Shown piece after piece: positions 1 to 11,699 of a DNA stretch of 64,000 nt. Source of the DNA: Anaspis maculata. Its lineage: Eukaryota; Arthropoda; Insecta; Coleoptera; Scraptiidae. Numbering within the stretch: position 1 is the stretch's first letter; the number at the start of each line of letters is the position of its first letter. The stretch covers positions 18,934,892-18,998,891 of the forward strand of contig OX421964.1 in assembly GCA_949128115.1 (NCBI GenBank), given 5' to 3'. A program made the position numbers and the translations under genes. Below the pieces are notes generated by a model. The model searched no databases and was not told where the DNA came from. It saw only the letters and a list, made by a program, of their open reading frames with translations.

Positions 1-1331
1 TGTGCGAATTCAATTAAAAAAAAAAAACTACCGTCGGGAAACCTTAACCGCGTCGATTTTGAAGATGGATCCACACGTTGGAAAAGGTCTTAATCGTCAA
101 AGGGGACCTCAAAACAGATATATCCGTCGAAATCTCGGGAAAATTTTTTAACGCTTTCACAATACTCTTCCTTGTTGGGGGGTGGGTCGGGAAAGGAAAA
201 AAATCATATCGTCATTGTTGGACTTCTGATCCGGAAAATTCAAAAACCGTTCCAAGACTAGACATCAGACCTCATGAATAATTCATTAGAAATCGAAAAA
301 AAAAATTCACAGAAACGGAGCACAGTTTTGCAATGTTCTACATTCCACCCTGTAAAAAAAGTAATTGAAGTCAAAAAAACTAATCTCGTCGATGGGATGG
401 ATTGCTGAAAGATGAATCTCAAAAACTGTAAAAACAAATTCAAAATCGGTTGTGTCAATCCAAAGTTACGTCATTTTGAAAAAGGGCAAAATTTTCGATA
501 CATTCCAGTTCTGTTGTTGAGCAGTTTATCTGAAAAATACAGACATAAAGCGAGACAGATACCTCCATAAAAAACTCCCCCTCCACAATATTTAAAAACA
601 ACTTACTGTATTTCATCACCACAATCGATGAACATTGTTATCCTGATTACAAATATGCATTCAACTTCTAGATTTTTTTTTATTCAAAAGCTTAAAATGT
701 CATCTCCAAAAACATCTATATTTTGAGTATGATGGCCTCATTTCAGAATTCAAATATGTCCAGGATATTTTGTTCCACTTTTAAATGACATGGAATGACA
801 TAAAATGACTAAACAAATATTCGGGACATATTTGATTTTTTTAAATTAATCGATCATTCTAAAAAAAAAAGTTTTTTGAGATGCCACAGTAAATTCTCCC
901 ATTTTTATCAGAAACAAATCAGAAGTGTCATGCATATTTATATTCAGGATAACAATTTGGATCGATTGTGCTGATGAAGTAGGTACAAGGTGTTTCGAAA
1001 AAATGCAAACAAGTGCGACATCCTGTATATGGCACGAAATAGAAAATTATACTTGATATATTCAGAAACTACGGAAAAAATTTCCTTCTCTGAATTATCG
1101 TAAAGGAAAAGTTTTTTATGGGGGTATACGTCTCGCGTAAACACCCTGTACCTATTTTTTGGCCGAAGTGACAATAATTACGAAACCACTAAACCGCCTA
1201 CTGGTGATGCAGTAACTACAAAACTGAAATTACATAAGAGACCATCCATCATCGCTTCGGCTACCTATACCTACTAATAATACATTTCCGATAGGTATCC
1301 GACGATTATGTTCGACTGAATTCGCTTGCAG
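1..1331. other. AT-rich non-coding stretch
   Basis: No gene is supported here. The sequence is AT-rich with many short A and T runs. Small open frames at 78-281 and 944-1174 have no recognisable domain and no splice context. Nothing else is visible. Confidence 0.6.
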
Positions 1332-1445
1332 AGGAAATTTGAATGTCACAAAATTCGAAGGCTTCATTATGGACGACGTTAATGTCTGGAATATTAGCAG
1401 GATCCTGGATCCCGCTTTTCAAGATCCTGCTCCTCTTTGTAACAG
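1332..1445 (+). CDS. Candidate internal exon, unknown protein
   Basis: Seen: a 114-nt segment is bounded by an acceptor-like TTGCAG and a donor-like CAG|GTAAGAG. It is open in the frame starting at 1333 and carries two N-glycosylation-type sequons (NVT and NIS). It ends in PLCN with two bases left over, so both flanking introns would be phase 2 and the exon would be symmetrical. Inference: an extracellular or secreted protein segment would fit. I do not recognise the family and no partner exon was found nearby. The case rests on the splice signals and protein-like composition, so chance is possible. Confidence 0.3.
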
Positions 1446-2805
1446 GTAAGAGGGAATCACACCCTTGCCTACATCACCTACATCTTCCTGGCTCCGTGTC
1501 TCTCCCTCTCGTCTCTCTTGAAAAGAGAGCGAAGCACGTCCTTAAATTAAATTGCAGCACTCGTTTACGCTTCTTGCATACGATCCATTTAATTCCAAAC
1601 ATCCACCTGCTGGCTGGTGCTTGTTATTTTCGCCTTGTGCTATAACACTTCATTAAAGGACCTTGTGACGAACGTTTACAGGATTTCATTGTTTTACACA
1701 GGGAGGTATTGTAAAATGCATAATTAATCTCCATTTCTCTCCCTCGGAGTGGCGTATCGTCGCTAATTCGGTGTAATGGCCCCACGAGTGGTGTAAAAAT
1801 AAAAGCCTTCGAGTAGTGATTGAATTTGTACGGAAATTTAGGCACGCAGCACATTCCGGCTGGCGCGGGGGCGGCGGGGTTAATTCGACAAGTAGGCGAG
1901 ACCAGAGCTACTTGCCACAAGCTTTGCTGAATTTATGTATTTTACTTCAGCTTCGTTATCTGAACTCATCTCTGTCACTGAAATGAATCACAAGTGGCAA
2001 CGTAAAATAAGAATCGAGTTGATCATACTGATATTAGACATCCCAGCAAGAACACTAAGAACAGTTGTAGCCTATGTGCTTATACTTCTTGCGTTAGTTC
2101 AAATTAATTTCAAAACCAATTTGCCTTTGGTAATAGGTACGGTACGTGTATTTTCACGAAACTCGAATAGAGTGACATAATGACATCATAATGCGCTGTG
2201 ACAAGTGGCACCGGTCTCCCCTACGCCATCGTTTCGATAGAAAAAACCACAAAGCACAAAAGGACAAAGCTGGGATCGTAAAAAAGGCCACAGTGCGCGC
2301 GCTAACAAGAATCTACGGCCAGCGACAGACTTATGGCGTCTATTAAAGGAAATGGCGTGGTGTGTTTTTTTTCCACCTCACCAACAACCCCAAACGGCAC
2401 TTACTTAGCGAGGCGAGGAGGGAAATGCAGACGGGGGCGGTCAGGATCCACGTGCTGTAATAACTCTCGTTCATCCAGCACCTGAAAAAGATGTCAAGAT
2501 GAGATTATCGCCAACCGGAGGATTAGTTTCGTTATTTTTTGATGTCCTACAGAGTGATTCAAACTCGATTTCCCAGACAATTCATTCAGAGAAGGTTACA
2601 TAGGGTTTTACATCGTTTTTAGCGTTGTACCTAGGTGAAGTACGTCTACAATAGTAACATTGAAGGAAGTGTGTGACAAAATTATAAAATATCTTATTCT
2701 GATAAATAATAATCATTACATACATGAAAAGAACCTTATGTCTGTTTTACCTGCCATATACACAGAATGATGGGTAACAGAGATATATCAGAATTTAAAC
2801 TAAGT
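1446..2805. other. Non-coding stretch
   Basis: No gene is supported. A short GC-rich patch lies near 1850-1915 (GCGCGGGGGCGGCGGGG). The reading frames at 1624-1920 minus and 1935-2180 plus show no domain. If the exon at 1332-1445 is real, this could be its downstream intron. Confidence 0.5.
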
Positions 2806-3663
2806 TTTGGTGCCTCAAAACTTTCGTCATAAGGTACATGATTTTAACCCTATAGTCTGATGTGCGTTGATAAGGTTGTGAAAAATTTCTTTGTTTTACA
2901 TGTCAGACCGGGGGCTTTAGGCTGATAGGGGCTTGTCAATTTTTGATAAAAGGGGCCAAAATTTACGTCATGAGGTAAATTAATGAAACCAACGGGATTT
3001 TGTGTGGGAACATCGCCTTAATCGAAAATCTCTTCGCGAGACAAACTTTTTGGGGATTTTCGGTCCATAGGACAAAATTGAAATTTCCAAAAAAAGGACC
3101 AAAATTTATATCCATTCATCAATTTTTCCACAATTGTTTTGTCTACTCATCCATCAAGTGTTATATATATTTGTAATCAAGATGAAAACCGGAATCGATT
3201 TCCATAATCAAATACAGGGTGTCCGATTTGAGAAATAATTTTTGATGTTACACCCTGTAAACGATATACCATTGAAAATTTTCGTGGACAGATTCGAAAC
3301 CTATGTAAAAATCATGCTAGAATCGTTGTTCATTCTTAAAATTATGTCTAAAGGGAAGTCTCAAGAAAGGGGTGAATTTTGACTCTTTTTGAAAATTTCA
3401 AACTTGTCTTATGCCCCCAAAATTTTTGTCTTACGACCCGATTTTATATCAAGGGGACTTTCCTACACAAAAGCTCGTTGGTTTCATTCATGTACCTTAT
3501 GACGTGAGTTTTGGCCGTTTTTCGAAAATTGACAAGCCTATAGCAGCCTAAAGCCTCCGGTCAGACATGTGAGACAAAGAATTTTTTAACAACCCTATCA
3601 ACGCACATCAGACCTACAGGGTTGAAATCATGTACCTCATGACGTAAGTTTTGAGGCAACAGC
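2806..3663. repeat. Large imperfect palindrome
   Basis: The left half (2806-3110, starting TTTGGTGCCTCAAAAC) returns as its reverse complement in the right half (about 3360-3663, ending GTTTTGAGGCAA). The centre lies near 3235 and is marked by a smaller hairpin (ACAGGGTGT ... ACACCCTGT, 3214-3260). Divergence between arms suggests an old fold-back or MITE-like element. No coding capacity is seen. Confidence 0.75.
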
Positions 3664-4491
3664 CCCATGTCCATAATTTAAAGCGTCGCGAATTATTGTA
3701 GTGTCAACATCTACAACGTCGTAGAAAAATCTTCCTAGATTGAGGTAAACAACCTTCTCCAGGTGGGTCCGAGTTTGAACCAGCCTCCACACAGGGCATG
3801 CATTTGACTTCGTTCCATTAATTGCATCTCATTTTATGAACTGGTTGAATGTTGACAACGCTTATACGGGAACAATTTGTTGGAGCCAAAGTTGTTTGGA
3901 TAAAAAATCAAAGCATGAATAAGTCGTCGAAAATCCTAACTTAGTGGGAGAGCCTGCGTGTAATAAAAATAACATAATCGATTCGTGTATAAGACGCTCT
4001 CTAACAATATCCGGCAAAGATTGATTGATCGCAATTTCCTTCGGGTTATAGTCACTTTGGCATCGTCAGTGCTTTTCCAAATGACTAATGGTTTGATGCA
4101 TGAGATTTCACAATTTTTCGGGGTGTAAAAAACGAGCGAGCTGATGTCTCTCGATGACATCAGGGTCAGGGCAAGTGTAGTTAGCGGAAGGGTGGGCGAC
4201 CTAGGTTTTTATCGCCTACTTTTAGGTAGGTGAGTAAGTACCTACGCGTATAAGCTATTTAGACTACCCCGGGAAATTTTATCCTTGTGATTTTATATCC
4301 CGTCGGTTTTCTTCGGTAACAAAGCAACTAGGTGAGTACCTACCTACCTATATTGCTTTCAGTACTTTCAGTTCAGATTTTCCTGAAACTGCGTCGTTGT
4401 ATAATGCGGTGCGTCATGCGTCAAGGTCAGCCAAAAAAAAAACATGAAATGTTCATTGTGACTTATACGATTCCAGGTGATAGCTTAAGCC
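3664..4491. other. Non-coding stretch, TAGGTA-rich
   Basis: No gene is supported. Around 4200-4350 there are repeated GTAGGT, TAGGTAGG and ACCTACCTACCTA runs, a motif that recurs across the window. Confidence 0.5.
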
Positions 4492-5275
4492 AGCCGCGGA
4501 CTTTCGCGAGCCAAACGAAACTACAGCGTAACCAAGCGCGAATGCCTCGCAGTAATGTTCGCGGTGGAAAAATTTCGACTTTTTATCGACGGCACCAGAT
4601 TCACGGTCGTAACGGATTGTTCCAGAAGAGGAAGCCGGTAATGCAGAGCTAAACGCATTGTCTCGCTTAGTGCCTATACCGAAAGTGGTGTTCTCACGAA
4701 AAGTATGACTGATAACACAGATTCATTTTGTCTCAAGTAGCGAAGTCAAATTCTAGACCACCCCGACGAGTACCCACATTGACCAGTTCACAACGACCAA
4801 GTCTACAAAATTGTTCCGACCAAACTTCCGTCAAATTCCAATGTCAGCCAGTGGAAGACTTCGTCTTGAAGGAGCAGCGAGAAGCAGTCCTTGAGGCCGC
4901 ATAAAACGAGTCAATGGGGGCGCACTTTGGCTTTTTTAGAACGTGACATTCGTTTAGCAACGAGCCTTCAGTTGCCGATCGTAGATGCAGAACGATGTGG
5001 CTCGTCACATGAAGAACTGCACTGTCTACAGATCACAGAAGGCCACTGACAAGGTCTCTTATGATAAGTGGTTCAACTAGAAATCATGGTTTCTCTGCCG
5101 AAAATCTCGCGGTAATTTTTCTATCTGATTGTCGTGACCGATGTGTTTGCCAAGCAGGTACGTCGCGATGTCTTCTGAGTAGAACTACAGCATTGACGAT
5201 TGTTGACTTCGGAAGATATTTCTGGTTTCCGGAGTGCTCCTGTTTGTCATGCGGACAACGCCTGTCGAACACAAC
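4492..5275 (+). pseudogene. Ty3/gypsy pol relic: RNase H, integrase zinc finger, integrase core start
   Basis: Seen on the plus strand: 4492-4617 reads as an RNase H-like segment containing YSVTKRECLAVMFAVEKF and FTVVTD, the classic gypsy RNase H block. 4882-5046 reads as a decayed integrase HHCC finger with GAHFG and ARHMKNCTV. 5110-5275 carries VVTDVFAK (first catalytic Asp block), FLVSGV and a DNA motif like the second Asp (ADNAC). Several frame changes and stops separate these pieces, so the element is dead. Gypsy pol order is RNase H then integrase, and the order here agrees. The second half of the integrase lies inverted immediately downstream. Confidence 0.75.
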
Positions 5276-5278
5276 GTT

Positions 5279-5462
5279 TAAAAAAAAGCGGCAAATATCC
5301 GGTAGCCTCGCTGACTTTTGTTCTGACGGCATGCGTGGTTTCCGGCAACTGGAAGTCCCATTTCCGATGGTTAACCTTGATGTAGGCTCTGATCGCCGTG
5401 ACGATGGTGCGATTATAGCGTTCAACAGGGTTTGCTTGAGGATGGTAACATGCATTAAACCA
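5279..5462 (-). pseudogene. Ty3/gypsy integrase second half, inverted relative to its first half
   Basis: Seen on the minus strand from 5462: an open stretch reading YHPQANPVERYNRTI, then HRKWD and EATGYLPLFL. This is the block around the catalytic Glu (NPVER) and the region after it in gypsy integrases. The matching N-terminal half lies on the plus strand ending at about 5275, and the ends that meet are those expected from an in-place inversion. An independent antisense insertion is the alternative. Confidence 0.75.
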
Positions 5463-6330
5463 GTTGACCTTGTACTATCCACACAAATCCGGATCTCACC
5501 TTCCCTAATTTAGTCGAAATGACTTTGTGAACTTGGTCGCCGAGAACTTGTCAGTGCACGGACTCGTCGGAATGTTCTAGAAGTTTTGCTTCGCAATTTG
5601 AGATTTGGACAAAAGGAACTTCGTGACCGCTATCTTGCTACCTGACAATGGAAAAAACTGAGACATCATTGTCCTCTTGTTTTATGACGAAGACTCTTGC
5701 TTAAAGTCAGTATCACCAGTCACCTAAATTTTTGACTCCATCACCGCCTGGTTCCACTGAAGCGTCTTGTTAGTAGCCGAAATCAATTGTAGCCTACACT
5801 TTGATCACCAAGTGCAATCTAGGCACGTCTCTCCTTTGTCTGGTTCCGAGAAAGAAGCTTGTCCGAAACCAAAATCGCTCTAACCAACATCTGGACACTT
5901 GTTCAACTTTTGTCGACAAGGGGCGCTGATCCTGCCCCTAAACCACTGTCTTGAATAATCTTAAATGATTTGCCAAGTTTCGTCGGTTTATCTAAAGCTA
6001 CTTCAGCCGCAGAAGGAGAAAAAGAAAATAAGAAGAAAAAGAGCAGCAAAAAAAGATTCTCATCACATGAACTGTCTGTTTAAGTGTAAATTTTTGTGGA
6101 CTAGCTTGATACGGATTATGTGAGCATATTTGTCAACACTATGAGGTCACGAGTGCGATTTGGGGGTACGAAGAGGATTATTCAATGGCTTTTCCGTGGG
6201 CAAGAGTGCTCGATAGAGGAGAGACCTGAATCACCTGCTAGCAAAGAATTCTGCCGACCTTTCACCAGCTCGACGTATTTTTTGTGTTGCTTTTGTAAGT
6301 AGGAACTTTTACTTGTTTTAATCACACGTT
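5463..6330. other. Non-coding stretch, possibly degraded retroelement
   Basis: No domain is recognisable on either strand. Given the gypsy relic before it and the LTR-like sequence after it, this may be decayed retroelement DNA, but I could not support any specific reading. An A-rich GAAGAAAAAGAG tract lies at about 6010-6055. Confidence 0.35.
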
Positions 6331-7225
6331 TTTGCCCTTTACGCCCTTTTCTTCTGAACACTGTTGGTTTTTGTGTTCACTTCGAATCATTTCATACTTT
6401 GATTTGTATTCTTGTCTGATAATTAGAAAAATGTTCTCAATTTTTCAAGCACACACGATGAATAAGTTTCCCTGCATTATTACTTGCAATTTTTTATCAT
6501 CTTATTTTTATGTGCAATCATTCTCTTGAATACTGTGAAGAAGACGTACTCCTGTGCCATCGACCGCTTCCGACCACCGTAACTTGACAGTTTTTTTTTC
6601 AATGTTTTCTTTTTGCGCATGTGGCATGGTGCGCTGACCATCCAGGCAGGTTGATCTGTTTGGAATGTGATGATTTGATGTTGCCTGTAGGGTTGGAGCA
6701 GGGCCTGCCATGACGAATATGCCGAGATTGTTGACAACTCATATTGAGAAACATGTCAGGTATTGGGGTTCGGCTCTCCCGCAGGATCCCCTTATGCACG
6801 AGGTGCACGCCAATACCAATTCCACTAATGTTCTTTCAGTTTTATATTTTGAATGTCTGTGTGAGCTTATTAACTTTGACTCGCCATCAATAACGAAAGT
6901 ATCAGTGTGTTTTCTACTTTGTCACAACATATTTGAGAGTCTTTTTTTTTGAGCCACACTCAGGGGTTTCTTTGACGCATTCATCCCCTGCTTTCCTATT
7001 TTCAAATCCACCACTCTCCTTTTTTCGTTGACTGACAGTTTGACATGTTTTATTTGGGATTTTATTGAAGTAAATTCATGTGCAATGAGCGTGTTCCATT
7101 GAACTCAACTTTTTCCCTTTGGGACGTTTCCCTCCTGAACAAAAACGTCTCAGCGGAGGGTTTTGGCGATCACAGGCAAAGCACAAGTGCATATCATTAC
7201 AGAAGTGGTGCCGTGACCAGGATTG
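6330..7225 (+). mobile_element. LTR-like retrotransposon end with primer-binding-like motif
   Basis: The stretch is T-rich and shares phrases with 11700-12000, for example GTTTCTTTGACG, TGACAGTTTG.CATGTTT and GTAAATTC. It ends at about 7198-7225 with TACAGAAGTGG and a TGGTGCCGTGACCAGGAT motif, the same unit that is tandemly repeated at 12.3 kb. TGG at the start of that motif is what a tRNA primer-binding site just after a 5' LTR would show. The LTR assignment is inference from this layout; no complete LTR pair was delimited. Confidence 0.4.
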
Positions 7226-7269
7226 TAAAAGCAGGGGAGCGCCGTGGGAAAAGGTTGTTTTGATAGGGC

Positions 7270-7538
7270 AAATGAAGTCGAAAAGTTGAGGATGAATCTT
7301 CGATACCAGGAGCGAAGTCCTTAGAATCGCTTGACTTCAGTGACGTTTATCAGTCTCTGGTATTCAACCAGTGCTCAGACTGTCTCGGGGTCGATACGCA
7401 GTCCGCGAGAGTCAACAGTGAATCTCAGACAGTTCAGCGACTGTCGGAGGAACTGATACTTGATAATCGTCACCATCAGGTTGACTTCCCTTAACTTCTC
7501 TGCAACCTCTGCGAGCACTGCAACATGTTTCTTCGACG
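7270..7538 (-). pseudogene. Ty3/gypsy reverse transcriptase relic (fingers/thumb end)
   Basis: On the minus strand a single frame shows, in order, LAEVAEKLREVNL, RGLRIDPETV, NVTEVKRF and GLRSWYRRFI. This matches the gypsy RT segment running from the primer-grip region to the conserved LGL.-.YRRFI block. At least two in-frame stops interrupt it. It is antisense to the LTR-like sequence just upstream, so it is probably a separate nested fragment. Confidence 0.8.
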
Positions 7539-7684
7539 TTTCTAATTAATGATTGGCAATTTATGAATGGATAGATAGCTTGGACTGTCCTCCAACTTCA
7601 GGTAAATATCAAGTTGACATCAGGGGGCCCCGATGAGACATTTGAGTGCTCCAAGGATAAAGTATGTGGGCAATCAAAGTCCGA

Positions 7685-7885
7685 CAGCCCCGTGGCGCAG
7701 GCGGCTCTGTGACTGCCTACGGTGCGGAAGTCCCAGGTTCGATTCCCGGTAAAAAGTATGGGTGTTGTGTTGTCCGATATCTCACTTTTCTATGTAATTA
7801 TTTCTTGAGTAAATGAACGGGCAAACTCCTATGGCGAAAAAAGCTGATAAGGAGAAAAACATTTATTTATTATTTATTTATTAAG
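7685..7885 (+). mobile_element. tRNA-derived SINE
   Basis: The head resembles a tRNA gene with an internal pol III promoter: box A-like TGGCGCAGGCGGC near 7692 and box B GGTTCGATTCC near 7736. An unrelated body of about 100 nt follows, ending in a simple TTTATTATTTATTTATT tail at 7860-7883. This head-body-tail layout is typical of a SINE. A functional tRNA is unlikely because no full cloverleaf or CCA-proximal acceptor stem can be formed. Confidence 0.7.
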
Positions 7886-9779
7886 GCAAAGCCCCAATGA
7901 ACCTTATTTGAAACGTACACTTTGGTACCTATCCTGGCGGGCGTTCGGAAGCTTGCAGGACGGGTGCAATGCTTGCGTGAAGAACTGTCCGCACAAAGAA
8001 TTATTGTTCGGTCATGGATCTTGCATGGCCTTGAGTTTGTTTAGTTTGGTTGAGTGCGCGTCTCGGTGCAAAGTTGTACCTTCAAGCTATCGTATAATTA
8101 TTCTTTCTATCCGAATCTGGTTCTGAAAACTGAAATGCACCTTCTTGACCTTGAAAATGTACCTACAGTATATCTAGTAGTTTACTTGCTCTGAACTTGT
8201 ATCCAGATAATCACTTCTTATTACTCTACACTTCGCGTTTGCATACGTAAATAAACATTGGATTGACGTAACTTCTCGATGAAATTTAAAGAGTGGGTGC
8301 CCGCCTTTGATCATAGTTTTTCATCAGCTTTTTTCTCACGTCACACGATCCTGCAGCTTCAACCTACTCGTGAATTTTCGGTAAACGCGACACGTACACA
8401 ACTTTTCAAGTGACGTTATTCAAACTCCGTCAAGCTTTTGAACTTTGACGCACAAAGCTATTACGCTTATGTTTAAGGTGTCAGGTGATGTCAATAAGCA
8501 ATTTAACTTGAGATTATTTCACATTCTTACACAAAGAGAAGTACTTGAGCTGCCATTAAACTTCAGTTTTTTTTTCTTTTCAGTTTTTCTTCAGTAAAGA
8601 AAAGCTGTCGCTTGAAGAATGCAATAAGGAGCTTAATAGTCGCGCACACATAAAACGAGGGATAAAAGGACCATTTTTATAAAAGTACGAAAAGGATGCA
8701 CCCATGCAAAAACTTCTAAAATGTTTTATTATACGTCGTGTACTACCTACGTGCCGCAGAACGGCATTCGGGAAATGTTCACTTTTATTTCATAATAATA
8801 AAAGGGCTGTCAAGGGAAAAATGCGGTGGAAAGGGACGGAGTGCAGTAGAAGACGGATTTCTGCATCTAACGACACGTCATTTCTCATTTCCCATAGTTT
8901 TTTAAATCATATTTCATTCTTCTTTGTATACCGAGTAATAAAGTTTTAATGGAAGTTGCTTTTCAGGGACAGACTGATGCTTTTTGTGTGCGTGGACAAA
9001 GCGCATCGCGGACGGAAATCGATGTGGTCGTTTTCGAACTTTCGTGCACAACGCGGCATTCACGTTGGTGATTGTTAATTTAGAATATATAAGAGCAAAT
9101 AATGGTACACAGTGGTGACGTCACAATAACAACGTTTGCCTTTGGAATTTGCGGCGATAAATCACGTAATTGAGGGCGCAGGAATTAATTTCCAAGTTTC
9201 CGAAGCGCTTATTTAGAAAGGGGGGTCCCGGGGGTAATTTACGATTCGGGTAATTCCGAATGGCAACATGTAAATTGACTTATTGTTAGAACAATGACGG
9301 TTGACGGATTTTTGTAGGTGCGAAAGAAAGAACCAGCTTTGTCATGATTTATCGTTTGGGGAATTTATCATCGTCAGTGCGACCAACATTTTAATACTTA
9401 ACTATCAATTTTGCCGCCAAACTTGATTTTGAGCGGTCTCAAGTCCTTTGTTGTAAAGTTTAGCTCTGTTCCAGTGAGGTATTGATAATCAAGTAATTAT
9501 GATTTACTTTGCAATGATTATTTGTGTACCCTGGGATGTACCTGCAGGAGATGTCAATATTGCATGTGACGTGAGACGTGACGTTAATTAATTAGAAATT
9601 GCATTCACTCGCTGAAGCAGCTGTAAAGTGTCTGATCAGATCATCAACTCATTTCATGCTAAATTTTCACATTATTTATCCACAGTACACAGGTGTCTCA
9701 AAGTCCGCGTTTTCAGAGTCCAGAGCAGTTTGTGGTATTCCCCCTTTGTTTTATTAGTACGTTGGTACCTGAAGTAGGT
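7886..9779. other. Non-coding stretch
   Basis: No gene is supported. Small reading frames at 7908-8126 and 8704-8949 have no recognisable domain. It could be intron or intergenic DNA. Confidence 0.5.
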
Positions 9780-9962
9780 ACTGTCGTTGACGTTCGTAGC
9801 GTTTGCCGCGGGGAGAGGGAGATGGCGCTGCGCTAGGCCAGCCGGGCGAGCAGCAGCCGCGGGCAGGCAGAAGAGAGGAGAATCAGCTGTGGTGAAGAAC
9901 ACGTGATTTTAAGTGGTCCGGTGTGTGTCGTTTTCACGTATTCAAGGTCAGTTTTGCTTTGA
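9780..9962 (+). promoter_or_regulatory. GC-rich island, possible promoter or 5' exon
   Basis: About 110 bases (9795-9900) are much richer in G and C than the surroundings (GCCGCGGGGAGAGGGAGATG, GCCGGGCGAGCAGCAGCC). They are followed at about 9943-9955 by a donor-like CAAGGTCAGT. A TSS-proximal non-coding exon would fit, but no coding sequence is attached and the reading is speculative. Confidence 0.2.
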
Positions 9963-11019
9963 TTATTGTATCGTAATTCTAGCTTCCACCCACTCACCAA
10001 ATCATGCATTTTGATACCTATTTTGTCCGCGAAATTATTGTACATGACCCGAATTCCTTTGTTCTCTTTGTTATCAACGGGCTTGCATAACCCGCAGTTT
10101 TTCCCCTTTGAAATCAAGGTGCTTCGCACAGCTTTGAATTTTGTGTAATTTATCTGCTCCCCAAATGATCCCAATATTGACGGCAAAAGCCGTAAATCTA
10201 GTGGGTGTGTTTTTTTGCGCACTCATGACGTAACCTCAAGGCCGGGCTATCGCGCGTACTTCGAGGTTTCATTGATTGTTTCTTTCCACAAGTTACGTCA
10301 CTAACCGTAACATGACAAAAAGAAACTCCACTACGCCAAAATCAGCCGCTAAGTAGAGAACAGTACTTTTTATGATTCATTTTCATTTCATTGTTCATTG
10401 ACGGGTTATACATGGAAGTAAAGGAAGGAAAAGGGACTTGCACGCTTCCCCGTGTCCTGGGGGGGGTCCACCTGCTTGTATGAATCTGCCTTGTTGAGTC
10501 TACTAACCTTTTCTTATTTGGGGAGAATTATGTAATATCTTTTGCAAAATGTTTAACGTGATCCCTTGTTGTTCCTACTTATGATGCGATTCTGTAAAGA
10601 ATGGCATTCTGTAGATACGCTGTTATTTAAAAGAAATCTTGTCGGCTATTGGTTTGCCTAGTGTAACGGGGCATTTGTGGAATGTTGTTTTTGTTGGGAA
10701 TTGCCACATTAGTTTCCCATCTTTTGCCGCTGCTTCAGACTCGGGTTTGTTTCTTTTTACTGCCCTGATTCGACGGGCATAGTCATTTATGAACATATTC
10801 GGTAGTATCACGGAATCTCCTCACCAGGAATGTGTACGCTGAATGTTGGAACTCGAATGAAGTATGAATGTGTTCAATGATTGTGGTTGCAATTCGCATT
10901 CCTCGATAATACCGACAATGTCAATTCACAAGCTCAACTGTAAATGTCACTTATCTTGCATTTAACGAACATAAGTGTTCACCTTCGGTAACGAATGTAA
11001 ACACACTAAATTTTGAAGG
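9963..11019. other. Non-coding stretch
   Basis: The longest frame (minus, 9833-10222, 129 codons) has no domain I recognise. A short G run (GGGGGGG) lies at about 10460. Nothing else is supported. Confidence 0.45.
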
Positions 11020-11429
11020 AGTGCTTTCACTTCTTTTGCTTTTACCCCGCTCTGATCAGTACCTTGGACGGACTGTCCGGCCCTCTCACCGGCAGGCAAC
11101 TGAGTGGGTTGATCCCACGTGTGTACCTACTCCATCGAAAATAGGCTTCATGAGAATACCTTGTCCATCCCATCAGGATATCATTAAAGTACATCTGACT
11201 CCAAATTTACCTCTTCGATTCACGTTGGGGTTTCAATTACAACTAAGTCGGCGACGAAGAGTGGGCCACAGGTTGGCTCGAGTCCTCGCACCCTTGCCTG
11301 TACTGTTTACTAACCATTCTTCCGTTTTGTATGTATGTTTCTGTGGGGTTTGCGATGGGTAACTTCTGGGGAATCTCGGGCGAATGCGTTATAGATACTT
11401 CTTTCTTCCAATTGCTTAGAACAAGTATG

Positions 11430-11690
11430 ACCAACTTTCAATTTCTCTACTTATTTACCTCTCACCTGTTTCTTGTTTATTTATCCACCTATTTATCTCT
11501 TACCTGTTTCTTTTTTATTCATTTACCTGTTTATCTCTTGTTTGTTTCTTGTTTGTTCACCTACTTATCATTTGTTTCTTGCTTATTTGTTCACTCGTTT
11601 ACTGATTATTTGTTTCTTGCTGATTTATTCACTTGTTTACTAATTATTTGTTTCTGGCTGATTTATTTACTTGTTTACTGTATCATTGGA
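11430..11690 (+). repeat. Degenerate pyrimidine-rich tandem repeat
   Basis: Repeated variants of TTATTTACCTGTTTCTTG and TTTACTTGTTTCTTGC run for about 260 bp. Period and copy boundaries are loose. The 176-codon open frame across it (11331-11861) is a by-product of this composition. Confidence 0.6.
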
Positions 11691-11699
11691 GTGACTTCT

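Noticed and set aside
5061..5513. 150-codon plus frame and 132-codon minus frame
   Set aside because: The integrase motifs are in other frames; these long frames are shadows across the scrambled gypsy relic.
7685..7757. Functional tRNA gene
   Set aside because: Box A and B are present, but no complete cloverleaf forms and a SINE body with a simple tail follows.
9833..10222. 129-codon minus-strand frame
   Set aside because: No recognisable domain, it overlaps a GC-rich patch, and nothing supports transcription on that strand.
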